DNA of 43,694 nucleotides from an uncultured Chlorobiaceae bacterium (GTDB taxonomy: Bacteria; Bacteroidota; Chlorobiia; Chlorobiales; Chlorobiaceae). Location of the stretch: positions 1 to 43,694 of the forward strand of contig CAJAIK010000031.1 in assembly GCA_903939765.1 (NCBI GenBank). The letters run 5' to 3'. The position numbers and the translations under genes are program-made. The notes beneath the pieces are model-generated. The model saw nothing but the letters and a program-made list of their open reading frames with translations. It was not told the origin of the DNA and did no database searches. This document shows, one piece after another, positions 27,999-36,506 of the stretch (its first letter is position 1; every line of letters begins with the position of its first letter).

Positions 27999-28520
27999 AT
28001 GACTGGTTCCAGCAAGCTGGTGAGCCAAGATGAGGCTCTGCGAATGGTACGGGCCTGGCAGGCTTCCGGCAAAAAAGTTGTATTTTCAAACGGTTGTTTC
28101 GACATTCTTCATGCAGGGCATGTCGAGTACCTGCAGGCAGCCAGAAAACTTGGTGATGTGCTTCTGATCGGGCTGAACAGTGATGCTTCAGTCCGTCGGC
28201 TCAAGGGATCGAATCGGCCCGTCTGCTGTGAAACAGATCGGGCAACGGTACTCTCTGCGTTACAATGTGTCGATGCTCTCACCTTTTTTGATGAAGATAC
28301 ACCTGAAGAGCTGATAGGCACCTTGCTGCCGGACATTCTTGTTAAAGGGGCTGACTGGGCAGTAGAACAGATTGCCGGAGCACGGGCTGTACTCAACCAT
28401 GGCGGCGCAGTTTTAACAATACCCTTGCTTGAAGGGCGTTCAACAAGCAGGATCATCGAAAAAATTCTCCACCACACTTCTCAAGCACCGGACAGCAGTG
28501 GAACACCTCAAACACTATAG
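27999..28520 (+). CDS. rfaE2: D-glycero-beta-D-manno-heptose 1-phosphate adenylyltransferase (RfaE domain II)
   Basis: This enzyme activates heptose-1-phosphate to ADP-heptose for the lipopolysaccharide core. The 173-residue stand-alone nucleotidyltransferase has the signature VVFSNGCFDILHAGHVEYLQ, then GLNSDASVRRLKGSNRPV, LPDILVKGADW and a C-terminal GRSTSRIIEKI. The kinase half found in fused HldE is absent and must be elsewhere. The ATG at 27999 (MTGSSKLVSQ) has AAAGAGG at good spacing; an in-frame stretch back to 27930 is unlikely to be translated. Its end overlaps the likely start of tamB. Confidence 0.92.
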   Translation: MTGSSKLVSQDEALRMVRAWQASGKKVVFSNGCFDILHAGHVEYLQAARKLGDVLLIGLNSDASVRRLKGSNRPVCCETDRATVLSALQCVDALTFFDEDTPEELIGTLLPDILVKGADWAVEQIAGARAVLNHGGAVLTIPLLEGRSTSRIIEKILHHTSQAPDSSGTPQTL

Positions 28521-31500
28521 CATCAAACTGCTCACCGCATGTTTGGCATTTTTGCTTTTACTGTCGCTTTCCGCACTGATTGTGCTGAACAGCGGGATGC
28601 TTGACCGGTTTGCCCAAGAGCGCGTTATCGCCCTCTTTAATGAGAAATTTTATGGCCGCCTTGAACTGCAGGAGCTGCACCTGAAGTTTCCCAACAATGT
28701 CACGCTCATCAATCCCAGAATTTATGGCCCTGGAGAAATATCGGCCGCTCTTGAAGCTCGCAGCATTTCACTTAAATTCAACTTTCTTTCACTCCTTCAG
28801 CCTGATATCAGAAAATTATATTTCCGTCGCCTGACGGCCGACCGGCTGAACACAAGAATTATTGAACAGAGTAATGGCAAGCTTAATCTTGATCTGGTGT
28901 TCAAGTCGCGCGACCCCGATTCAACAAAAGCACCGCTCGACCATTTTTTCTGTAAACAACTGCAGGTAAGCAACAGCCAGCTCTCATACTCCGGCAATAA
29001 GAATCGTCCCGACAAGGTATCGTTTGCAGTCAATGCGCTTGATTTTGAGCTTTCATCATTCACGGCCAAAAAAAATTTTCTGCGCGGGACAATTGAAAAA
29101 ATGCACTTCAGCCTCCCTAAAAAAGAGTTAACCCTGCAGCAGGCTTCAGGAGATTTTTTCTTTTCTGAAAACCGTTCAGAACTTCTTTCCCTGAAAGTTA
29201 TCGCCAATAAAAGCCATGCTGAGCTCTCTGCCACGCTTGACCACTTCAATATTTTTTCACCGCAAAGAGACAAAGAGCTTGCCCTTGCCACCTCGTTTCT
29301 GAATGTGCAGGAGCTTGCGCTGCAGAGCGATGACCTGAAGCTCTTATACCCCCCGCTTGTCCTGCCACCAGGCATGTACACACTGAAAGGAGATGCAAAG
29401 GGGAAAAAGGATAACGTTTCACTCATTGGCGCTCTTCTGAGGCATAATAAAAGCAGGCTCTCCATCAAGGGAGAGTTGCTTAATCTTCTGGATAAAGAGG
29501 CCTTTGCCTATGAACTGAAATGCGACAGTTCAAAAATAGCCACCGATTTTGCCGACTTTTACCTGAAAGAGAGTTCCTTGAAGGATATTGCACATAAAAG
29601 CGGCGACATTACTTTTTTTGGCAATGCGCAAGGAACCCTGAAGGCGGTAAAAGCTGACGTAAAGGCACTCTCTCTGCTCGGAAATGTCTCGCTCAGTGGT
29701 GAGGCATCAAGGGAGAATCCGGAGCAGGTCGCATACAAGGGCACGTTTGTGCTGAAAGAGTGCAAACCGCACCTTTTCATGAGTGCGGAAAACAGAAAAA
29801 GCATGCTCAACGCTTCAGGCAGTTTTGAGGGAAAAAACAGCGGTAAAGAGATAACCCAATCAACGCTTGAGATGAGGTTGACTGACTCTTTCTGGCAGAA
29901 TCAGCCCTTCAAAGAGGGGGCTGTCGTTGCAAAGTACGGCGGACAGGTACTCAATACCACCATTTTTCTCAAAAATAACCTGACAAGCTTTAATCTTGAC
30001 GGCGAGATTGACTGGAAAGAGGGTCTGGCACGCTACCGTGCATCGGGGAAAACTGCGGCTCTTGATATTTCAAAAGTCATCGGTTCAAATGCGTTTACAA
30101 CCGACCTGAACGGAGTGTTTGCCGTACAGGGCTCAGGATTTGATTCAAAAATGCTGAATCTTGCTGCCGCACTCCAGTTCTCTCCCTCTTCAATCAACAG
30201 CTTCCAGTTAAAAGAGCGTTCAAAAGTTGCCATTGATATTGTTCAGAACGCCACCTCTTCACGGGCAAGCATCAAGAGCGATTTTCTTGATCTTCTTGCG
30301 GAAGGCAACTATACCTTTGAAGAGCTGATTGCTCTCAGCAACCTTGCCTCTTCTGCTCTCACACGGGAGGTAAGCGCACAGAATATCTGGCACACAACTC
30401 CCCTTCTGCGTGGCACTGGCCCGGATGCGCTCAAAAGGCCCTTTACGGTTAATTACCGTATTTCGGCAAAAGATATCTCGCCACTGGTGCTGTTTTTTCC
30501 TGTACAGGGAATTGACCTGCAGGGCAGCGCTGAAGGGAGTGCGGTGTTCCTTAACGGACAATGTTCAATCGGCGCAGCAATTAATCTTGGAAAGTTGAGC
30601 TCCCGTAAAGATTTTTCGGTTGAAAATCTCTCCATGAAGGCCGATGTGGTGTGCAACAGCAGCGGAGTTCCTCATGCAACACTAAGCGGCCGGGCTTCAT
30701 CACTCACCGTTGCGGACAAAAAAGCTGGAGAGACCATTTTTTCCGGCATCTATACGCCATCACGTCTTGAGGGGACCATTGACCTTGCGGTGACCGATCC
30801 TGCGGAGAAGTTATCGTCACGATTTACGGCGACAAAGAGTGACCCCGGCTATGACCTGCTCTTTCATAATCTCTCGTTAAAAGATCGCTCAGGTATCTGG
30901 CAGGCAGAAGAGAACTCGCATCTTGTTTTGGGAAGAAACGCCGCAAGATTCAACCATTTCACCATTACAAAGGGTGTGCAGCAGGTGGTGTTCAATGGTG
31001 AGCTCAGCAACTCACAATCAGGCACGTTTCAATGCACCATGTCCAGTATTGATCTTAGCGAACTGAAGCGGCTTGCCCTTGATCCCACTCTCGATAAATT
31101 GACGGGAACAACCAATGCAGTTCTTACCGTCAGTGGGAACCCTGACTCCAAAACCAGCACGCTCACCGTAAATGGAAAGAATATTTTTTATGAAGATATC
31201 TCGATAGGTACACTGCAAGCCAATGCCTTGCACAACGGCAGGCAGCTTCGTTTTGAAATGCACAGCAGCCCTCTGAAGCCCAATGGTATTGCAGAAAAAG
31301 CCGCACCGCTGATGAATACCATTGATGGAAGCGGCACGATTCCTCTCGCAATCAGCTACTATCCCCTTCATCTTTGGATGGCTGAGCGGGAGAGCATCAG
31401 TGCAACGTTCCGCTCTGATAACCTGTCCGCCCAGTTTCTTCATTACCTGCTCCCTTTCCTGTCGGCTGAAGGCATTATTCCTTCAACGCTTAAAATCGAA

Positions 31501-33030
31501 GGCACAACTCCGAGACCTGACATTTACCTGACGACTCACCTGCAGAATACCGCCATTAAAATAGAGCCAACGCAGGCTTCCTACCTGCTTGACGGTGAAC
31601 TCTATGTCACTCCGAAAGCTATTGAATTGCGCGAAATCAAGGTCAACGACAAGAGCGAAGGAAACGGAGTCATCAATGGAGTGGTGAAGCTTGAAAAACT
31701 GCAACCAATGGAGCTGGAGCTTATGGGCACCTTCAACAGGCTCCTCCTCTTCAACAAAAAAGACAAAGAGGATGAAACCTCATTTGGGACCATTACCGGC
31801 ACAACCAGAAACATTCTCGTACACGGCACGCTCTCCGAACCGATTATCGAAGGAGAGCTGAGGATTGACTCGGCCGATTTTTCACTCTACCGGTCAGGAG
31901 CCAATGAAAGCACAAAATATGTCGGTGTCGACAAATTTATTGAATTTATACCGCGGTATCCCTCACAAAGCAATCCGGAGATTGAAAAGAGAAGAGCAGT
32001 AACAAAACCGGTAGAGTTTTATCACTCGCTGATTGATATTCTGCAAATCAAAAACCTGAAGCTCAGCAGTATTGAGCCGCTCAAGTATACGGTCATTTTT
32101 GACCGCCTCAGAGGCGAGCAGCTTGAATCGACCATCAACAATCTCTCTTTGATTGTCAGCAAAAACAACCAGCAATATCAGCTCTTCGGATCAGTCAACG
32201 TCATTGGCGGCAAATACAAATTTTCAAACTCAAACTTTGATTTGCAGGATGGAGGAAAAATAAGCTGGAACAGTGTTGATATACGAAGTGGTGTTATGGA
32301 TAATCTCTACGGAAGTAAAGTTATCAGTGTCTCAAACCAGCAGGGCGGAGAACGCGATAATGTGAAGCTGCTGCTTGCCATTACCGGGACACTCAATACT
32401 CCGCAGGTCGCGATGGGTTATTACCTGAATGAGCAGACGCAACCTTTTGCGTCAGTCAACATGATAGGCGGGCAATCGAGCCAGATCGACTCAAACGCCG
32501 AGCTGAACGTCATCTCTCTGCTGCTTTACAAACAGTGGTATATTCGACCCGGAGGCGGCGGAGTAAACAATAATATTGCCGTTTCAAGCGTAGGACTTTC
32601 AGCCGGTACCGGTATTCTTTCATCCAGGATTTCCAGACTCATTCAGAATGTCGGCGGGCTTGAAAGTTTTAATATCAATGTCGGCATGGATAAACGTGGC
32701 GCGCTGAGCGGGCTTGACCTCTACTTTGCACTTAATGTTCCAGGAACCGGCGGAAAAATCAGGTTTATCGGTACAGGCAGCTCTCCCGGCAACAGGGAAT
32801 CAGCCACGGCAAATTATTACGGTACAGCACAGAAAATCGAGTACCGGGTTACTCCGAAAATTTTCGTTGAAGCCTCACGTTCTTATGGGCAGAATGGAAG
32901 TTCGACTTCGGGCACCAATCTGCAGAAGCCTGCTGAAACATGGGGTGTCAGCCTCTCCTATAAAGAACGGTTCCAAACCTGGGATCAGTTCTGGAAACAC
33001 CTTTTCCCGTCATCCGACAAGAAGAGATAA
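28498..33030 (+). CDS. tamB: TamB-family outer membrane biogenesis protein
   Basis: TamB is an inner-membrane-anchored, periplasm-spanning protein with a long beta-groove, implicated in outer membrane protein assembly and phospholipid transport. The product has one N-terminal transmembrane segment (KLLTACLAFLLLLSLSALIV), many AsmA/TamB-like beta repeats, and a C-terminal DUF490-type domain with DGGKISWNSVDIRSG, LLLAITGTLNTPQVAM and VISLLLYKQWYI. The start is uncertain: no ATG precedes the membrane segment. GTG 28498 overlaps rfaE2 by 23 bases and gives 1510 residues; the frame is open to a TTG at 28429 without a Shine-Dalgarno. No BamA-like TamA gene is next to it. Confidence 0.88.
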   Translation: MEHLKHYSIKLLTACLAFLLLLSLSALIVLNSGMLDRFAQERVIALFNEKFYGRLELQELHLKFPNNVTLINPRIYGPGEISAALEARSISLKFNFLSLLQPDIRKLYFRRLTADRLNTRIIEQSNGKLNLDLVFKSRDPDSTKAPLDHFFCKQLQVSNSQLSYSGNKNRPDKVSFAVNALDFELSSFTAKKNFLRGTIEKMHFSLPKKELTLQQASGDFFFSENRSELLSLKVIANKSHAELSATLDHFNIFSPQRDKELALATSFLNVQELALQSDDLKLLYPPLVLPPGMYTLKGDAKGKKDNVSLIGALLRHNKSRLSIKGELLNLLDKEAFAYELKCDSSKIATDFADFYLKESSLKDIAHKSGDITFFGNAQGTLKAVKADVKALSLLGNVSLSGEASRENPEQVAYKGTFVLKECKPHLFMSAENRKSMLNASGSFEGKNSGKEITQSTLEMRLTDSFWQNQPFKEGAVVAKYGGQVLNTTIFLKNNLTSFNLDGEIDWKEGLARYRASGKTAALDISKVIGSNAFTTDLNGVFAVQGSGFDSKMLNLAAALQFSPSSINSFQLKERSKVAIDIVQNATSSRASIKSDFLDLLAEGNYTFEELIALSNLASSALTREVSAQNIWHTTPLLRGTGPDALKRPFTVNYRISAKDISPLVLFFPVQGIDLQGSAEGSAVFLNGQCSIGAAINLGKLSSRKDFSVENLSMKADVVCNSSGVPHATLSGRASSLTVADKKAGETIFSGIYTPSRLEGTIDLAVTDPAEKLSSRFTATKSDPGYDLLFHNLSLKDRSGIWQAEENSHLVLGRNAARFNHFTITKGVQQVVFNGELSNSQSGTFQCTMSSIDLSELKRLALDPTLDKLTGTTNAVLTVSGNPDSKTSTLTVNGKNIFYEDISIGTLQANALHNGRQLRFEMHSSPLKPNGIAEKAAPLMNTIDGSGTIPLAISYYPLHLWMAERESISATFRSDNLSAQFLHYLLPFLSAEGIIPSTLKIEGTTPRPDIYLTTHLQNTAIKIEPTQASYLLDGELYVTPKAIELREIKVNDKSEGNGVINGVVKLEKLQPMELELMGTFNRLLLFNKKDKEDETSFGTITGTTRNILVHGTLSEPIIEGELRIDSADFSLYRSGANESTKYVGVDKFIEFIPRYPSQSNPEIEKRRAVTKPVEFYHSLIDILQIKNLKLSSIEPLKYTVIFDRLRGEQLESTINNLSLIVSKNNQQYQLFGSVNVIGGKYKFSNSNFDLQDGGKISWNSVDIRSGVMDNLYGSKVISVSNQQGGERDNVKLLLAITGTLNTPQVAMGYYLNEQTQPFASVNMIGGQSSQIDSNAELNVISLLLYKQWYIRPGGGGVNNNIAVSSVGLSAGTGILSSRISRLIQNVGGLESFNINVGMDKRGALSGLDLYFALNVPGTGGKIRFIGTGSSPGNRESATANYYGTAQKIEYRVTPKIFVEASRSYGQNGSSTSGTNLQKPAETWGVSLSYKERFQTWDQFWKHLFPSSDKKR

Positions 33031-33095
33031 ATCCTTGAGGTTTTTGTAAATTGCGTGCAGAGCCACTCTGCAACAAATCCCTGGGGGTAAACGTC

Positions 33096-34331
33096 TTGAA
33101 AGGAAAAAACATCATTATTGGCATTTGCGGAGGCATTGCTGCCTATAAAATACCGCACCTTGTAAGACTTTTAAAGAAAAAAGGAGCTCATGTCAGGGTA
33201 GCACTTACGGAAGGAGGCGCCCATTTTGTCAGTGAACTTGCTCTCGCCACCGTATCGGAGGAACCGGTCTATCGGAAAATTTTTCCGCCGATGGGCACCG
33301 AAAGGATGGATTATACCCGCCATATCTCTCTTGGAGAGTGGGCCGATGCTCTGGTGATTGCCCCTGCTACCGCCAATACCCTGGCCCGGCTCAGTGCAGG
33401 TATGTGCGATGACATGCTTTCCGCCCTTTTCATTACGCTGCGACCCGGCAAACCGGTACTGATTTTTCCGGCCATGGATGGCCAGATGTTTCTGTCGCCC
33501 TCTGTACAGAGAAATATAGCAACACTTGCCACCCAGGGGTGCTCCATCATCAACCCTGACAGTGGAGAGCTTGCCTCAGGGCTCTGCGGAATTGGCCGTA
33601 TGCCTGAACCGGAGGCTATTCTTGCGGCTCTTGAAGAGGCTCTGCATGAAACCAGGGAGTGTTCTCCGCTTCACGGTAAAAGGGTTGTTGTCACCGCAGG
33701 ACCAACACGGGAAAAAATTGATGGTGTCCGCTTCATCTCCAACTATTCGTCGGGAAAAATGGGTTTCGCCCTTGCACGCGCGGCCTCAAAACGCGGAGCC
33801 CTCGTCACCCTTATTGCCGGACCGGTTCACCTCCCGACACCACCGGATGTGGAACGTCTCGATGTTGAAAGTACTGCGGAAATGAACGTCATCGCCGAAG
33901 GTTTTTTTAAAAGCTGCGACCTTTTTATAGGCGCTGCTGCGGTCTCTGACTATCGCCCGGCGACACCTTATGAAGGAAAAATGAAAAAGGATGATGAGAT
34001 CATTGAGCTTACCCTGGTAAAAAATCCTGATATTCTTGCCGGATTCGGTATGCAGAAAAACGCCTCCCAGATTGCCGTAGGATTTGCTCTTGAAACCCGG
34101 ACAGGCTTGGAGAGTGCACGAAAAAAACTGGTTTCAAAAAACCTTGACCTTATTGCCTTCAATTTTTTTGACCGTAAAACCTCCGGTTTTGAGGTCGATA
34201 CCAATATTCTTACCCTGATAGGGAGCGATGGAGCAACAACGGAACTCCCGCAACTGACCAAAGATGCTGCAGCAGAAAAACTTCTTGATGCCGTAGAGCA
34301 ACTTTACCTGAAAAGAACGGTGAACCCCTGA
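33096..34331 (+). CDS. coaBC: Bifunctional phosphopantothenoylcysteine decarboxylase/phosphopantothenate-cysteine ligase
   Basis: CoaBC makes 4'-phosphopantetheine from phosphopantothenate and cysteine in coenzyme A synthesis. N-terminal half (FMN decarboxylase): GICGGIAAYKIPHLVRLL, the catalytic-type His in YTRHISLGEWADALVIAPAT, and ASGLCGIGRMPEP near residue 173. C-terminal half (ligase): VVVTAGPTREKIDGVRFISN and GAAAVSDYRP. I chose a TTG start at 33096, because GGGGG lies eight bases before it and MKGKNIIIGICGG is the usual N-terminus; a TTG at 33051 is also in frame. 411 residues. The Cys in the GRM motif is three positions later than in the E. coli-type ACG form. Confidence 0.92.
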   Translation: MKGKNIIIGICGGIAAYKIPHLVRLLKKKGAHVRVALTEGGAHFVSELALATVSEEPVYRKIFPPMGTERMDYTRHISLGEWADALVIAPATANTLARLSAGMCDDMLSALFITLRPGKPVLIFPAMDGQMFLSPSVQRNIATLATQGCSIINPDSGELASGLCGIGRMPEPEAILAALEEALHETRECSPLHGKRVVVTAGPTREKIDGVRFISNYSSGKMGFALARAASKRGALVTLIAGPVHLPTPPDVERLDVESTAEMNVIAEGFFKSCDLFIGAAAVSDYRPATPYEGKMKKDDEIIELTLVKNPDILAGFGMQKNASQIAVGFALETRTGLESARKKLVSKNLDLIAFNFFDRKTSGFEVDTNILTLIGSDGATTELPQLTKDAAAEKLLDAVEQLYLKRTVNP

Positions 34332-34346
34332 ATAAAAGGATTTTTC

Positions 34347-34970
34347 ATGCATGATACTGTATCCGGCGAAGAGTGCACAGCTTCATTGAAAGAGTTGACT
34401 CTGCTGTTCGAAACGGCCAAGGGGTGTCGGAAGTGCCAACTTGCGGAAACCAGGAAAAACTTTGTTTTTGGTGAGGGTAATGCGCAAGCCGAGCTTGTCG
34501 TTATCGGGGAGGCTCCGGGAGCGGAAGAGGATGCTTCAGGCAGGCCATTTGTAGGTCGCTCAGGACAGCTCCTCAATAAAATTCTGCAGGCGGCAGGATT
34601 CTCCCGCGAGGAGGTTTATATTTGCAACATACTGAAATGCCGGCCTCCCGGAAACCGCAACCCGCTGCAGGGTGAAATCGATTGCTGCATGCCATGGCTT
34701 CTTGGGCAATTGCAGATCGTCAAACCAAAAGTTATCCTGATTCTCGGCAAAGTAGCAGCTAACACCATTTTTGAAAACAAGCTCCCTCTTGGAGCAATGA
34801 GAGGAAAAGTGATAACATGGAAAGAATTTGACTGTTTTATTACCTATCATCCTGCGGCACTGCTGCGCAATCCTGAATGGAAAAGAGGGTGCTGGGAGGA
34901 CATTCAACTGATGATGGGCCATTACGAAAAACTTCGCGCAAAAAAAAGCGCACCGGAAAATGAGAATTAA
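34347..34970 (+). CDS. Type-4 uracil-DNA glycosylase (iron-sulfur)
   Basis: Family-4 UDGs remove uracil from DNA and carry a 4Fe-4S cluster. The 207-residue protein has GEAPGAEEDASGRPFVGRSG (catalytic region, residues 55-73), ICNILKCRPPGNRNP (92-106) and TYHPAALLRNPEW (167-178). Likely cluster ligands are Cys27, Cys30, Cys98 and Cys113 or Cys114. AAAGGA precedes the ATG at 34347. It lies 15 bases after coaBC and 3 bases before dnaB. It is sometimes annotated as a phage SPO1 DNA polymerase-related protein. Confidence 0.92.
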   Translation: MHDTVSGEECTASLKELTLLFETAKGCRKCQLAETRKNFVFGEGNAQAELVVIGEAPGAEEDASGRPFVGRSGQLLNKILQAAGFSREEVYICNILKCRPPGNRNPLQGEIDCCMPWLLGQLQIVKPKVILILGKVAANTIFENKLPLGAMRGKVITWKEFDCFITYHPAALLRNPEWKRGCWEDIQLMMGHYEKLRAKKSAPENEN

Positions 34971-34973
34971 ACA

Positions 34974-36497
34974 ATGATCAAAAAAGAACCTCTTGCTATA
35001 GATTTTAACAAGGATATCGATTTCAGCAAAGAGAGTCGCGTACCTCCCTACTCAACTGAAATTGAGCAGGAGGTGCTTGCCTGTATTCTGCTTGAAGATG
35101 AACCCATTGAGCAGGTCATACAGATTTTCGGCGATAACGGCGAGGAGGTCTTTTATGAAAGGCGCCACCAGATTATCTTCAAGGCGATGATGCAGCTCTA
35201 CCATAAACGGCAGGCAATCGACATTATCACGGTCAGCGAGGAATTGCTGAAAATGGATGAGCTTGAGCCTGTCGGCGGACGGCACTACCTGGCCGAACTT
35301 TCGGGCAAGGTCATCAGCGCGGCCAATATTGAGTACTATGCGCGTCTGGCAAAGGAGAAGTATCTTTACCGGCGGATGATCTCCATTTCGGCCAAAATTT
35401 CCGGTGCGGCCTACAGCTCATCGATGGACATTTTCGATCTTGTTGAACACGCCTCCCAGCAGTTTTTCAATATCTCGCAGGCTGGCATCAAAAAGAAAGC
35501 GTCGTTAATCAAGGAACTTGTCAAAAACGGTATACGGATGCTTGAAAGCCTGAGGGCATCACAATCATCCATTACCGGCGTGGGATCGGGCTTTTCCGAA
35601 CTTGATCAGATGACTGCCGGATTTCAGCCATCCGATATGATTATTATCGCGGCAAGACCTTCCGCAGGTAAAACCGCATTTGCGCTTGCTCTTGCCCGCA
35701 ACGCTTCCGTGGATTTCGACACTCCGGTACTATTTTTCAGCCTTGAAATGGCCGAGGTACAGCTTGCCATCCGACTCATGTGCGCTGAAGCCTACGTTGA
35801 GTCACAGCTTGTCCGAACTGGCCGCATAACGCCCGAGATGATGGGCCGAATCATCAACAGCATGGACAAGCTCAATGAAGCAAAGCTCTTTATTGATGAT
35901 ACCGCCGGTATTTCCATTATGGAGCTTGCTGCCAAAACCCGCAGGATGAAGCAGGAGCACAATATCGGCATGGTTGTGGTCGATTACCTGCAGTTGGTGA
36001 CACCGGTCAGGGATGGCCGAACAAACCGTGAGCAGGAGATTGCCCAGATATCCCGCTCATTGAAAGCGCTGGCCAAGGAGCTGAACATTCCCATCATTGC
36101 CCTTGCACAGCTTAACCGCTCTGTTGAACAACGATCAGGCGACCGCAGGCCCCAGCTCAGCGATCTCAGGGAGTCGGGCTCGATTGAACAGGATGCCGAT
36201 GTCGTCATGTTCCTTTCCAGGCCTGAAATGTATGGTAAACAGACCTTCGAAGATGGCTCTTCGACCAAAGATGTGGTGGAGATTGTCATCGGCAAGCAGC
36301 GAAATGGTCCTATCGGGGATATACGGTTGCTCTTCCTGAAAAATTACGGACGGTTTCAGTCAACAGCCAACAGCTATGTTACCGGCGGAGAAGAATCGGG
36401 GAGTTCCAGCGATCAGGAGCATTATCTGCCCGCATCACTGGAGACGGGAAAATCAAATGCTGCACAGTTTATCACTCATGACGAAGCACCCTTTTAA
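34974..36497 (+). CDS. dnaB: Replicative DNA helicase
   Basis: DnaB is the hexameric helicase that unwinds DNA at the fork. The 507-residue protein has the N-terminal primase-interacting domain (PPYSTEIEQEVLACILLED), a linker, and a RecA-like motor with Walker A AARPSAGKTAFA (226-237, Lys233), Walker B MVVVDYLQLV, and LAQLNRSVEQR and LRESGSIEQDADVV motifs. No intein interrupts it. It starts 3 bases after the glycosylase stop and is followed 9 bases later by ptsI, so transcription is probably shared. Confidence 0.96.
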   Translation: MIKKEPLAIDFNKDIDFSKESRVPPYSTEIEQEVLACILLEDEPIEQVIQIFGDNGEEVFYERRHQIIFKAMMQLYHKRQAIDIITVSEELLKMDELEPVGGRHYLAELSGKVISAANIEYYARLAKEKYLYRRMISISAKISGAAYSSSMDIFDLVEHASQQFFNISQAGIKKKASLIKELVKNGIRMLESLRASQSSITGVGSGFSELDQMTAGFQPSDMIIIAARPSAGKTAFALALARNASVDFDTPVLFFSLEMAEVQLAIRLMCAEAYVESQLVRTGRITPEMMGRIINSMDKLNEAKLFIDDTAGISIMELAAKTRRMKQEHNIGMVVVDYLQLVTPVRDGRTNREQEIAQISRSLKALAKELNIPIIALAQLNRSVEQRSGDRRPQLSDLRESGSIEQDADVVMFLSRPEMYGKQTFEDGSSTKDVVEIVIGKQRNGPIGDIRLLFLKNYGRFQSTANSYVTGGEESGSSSDQEHYLPASLETGKSNAAQFITHDEAPF

Positions 36498-36506
36498 GAC
36501 GCCATT

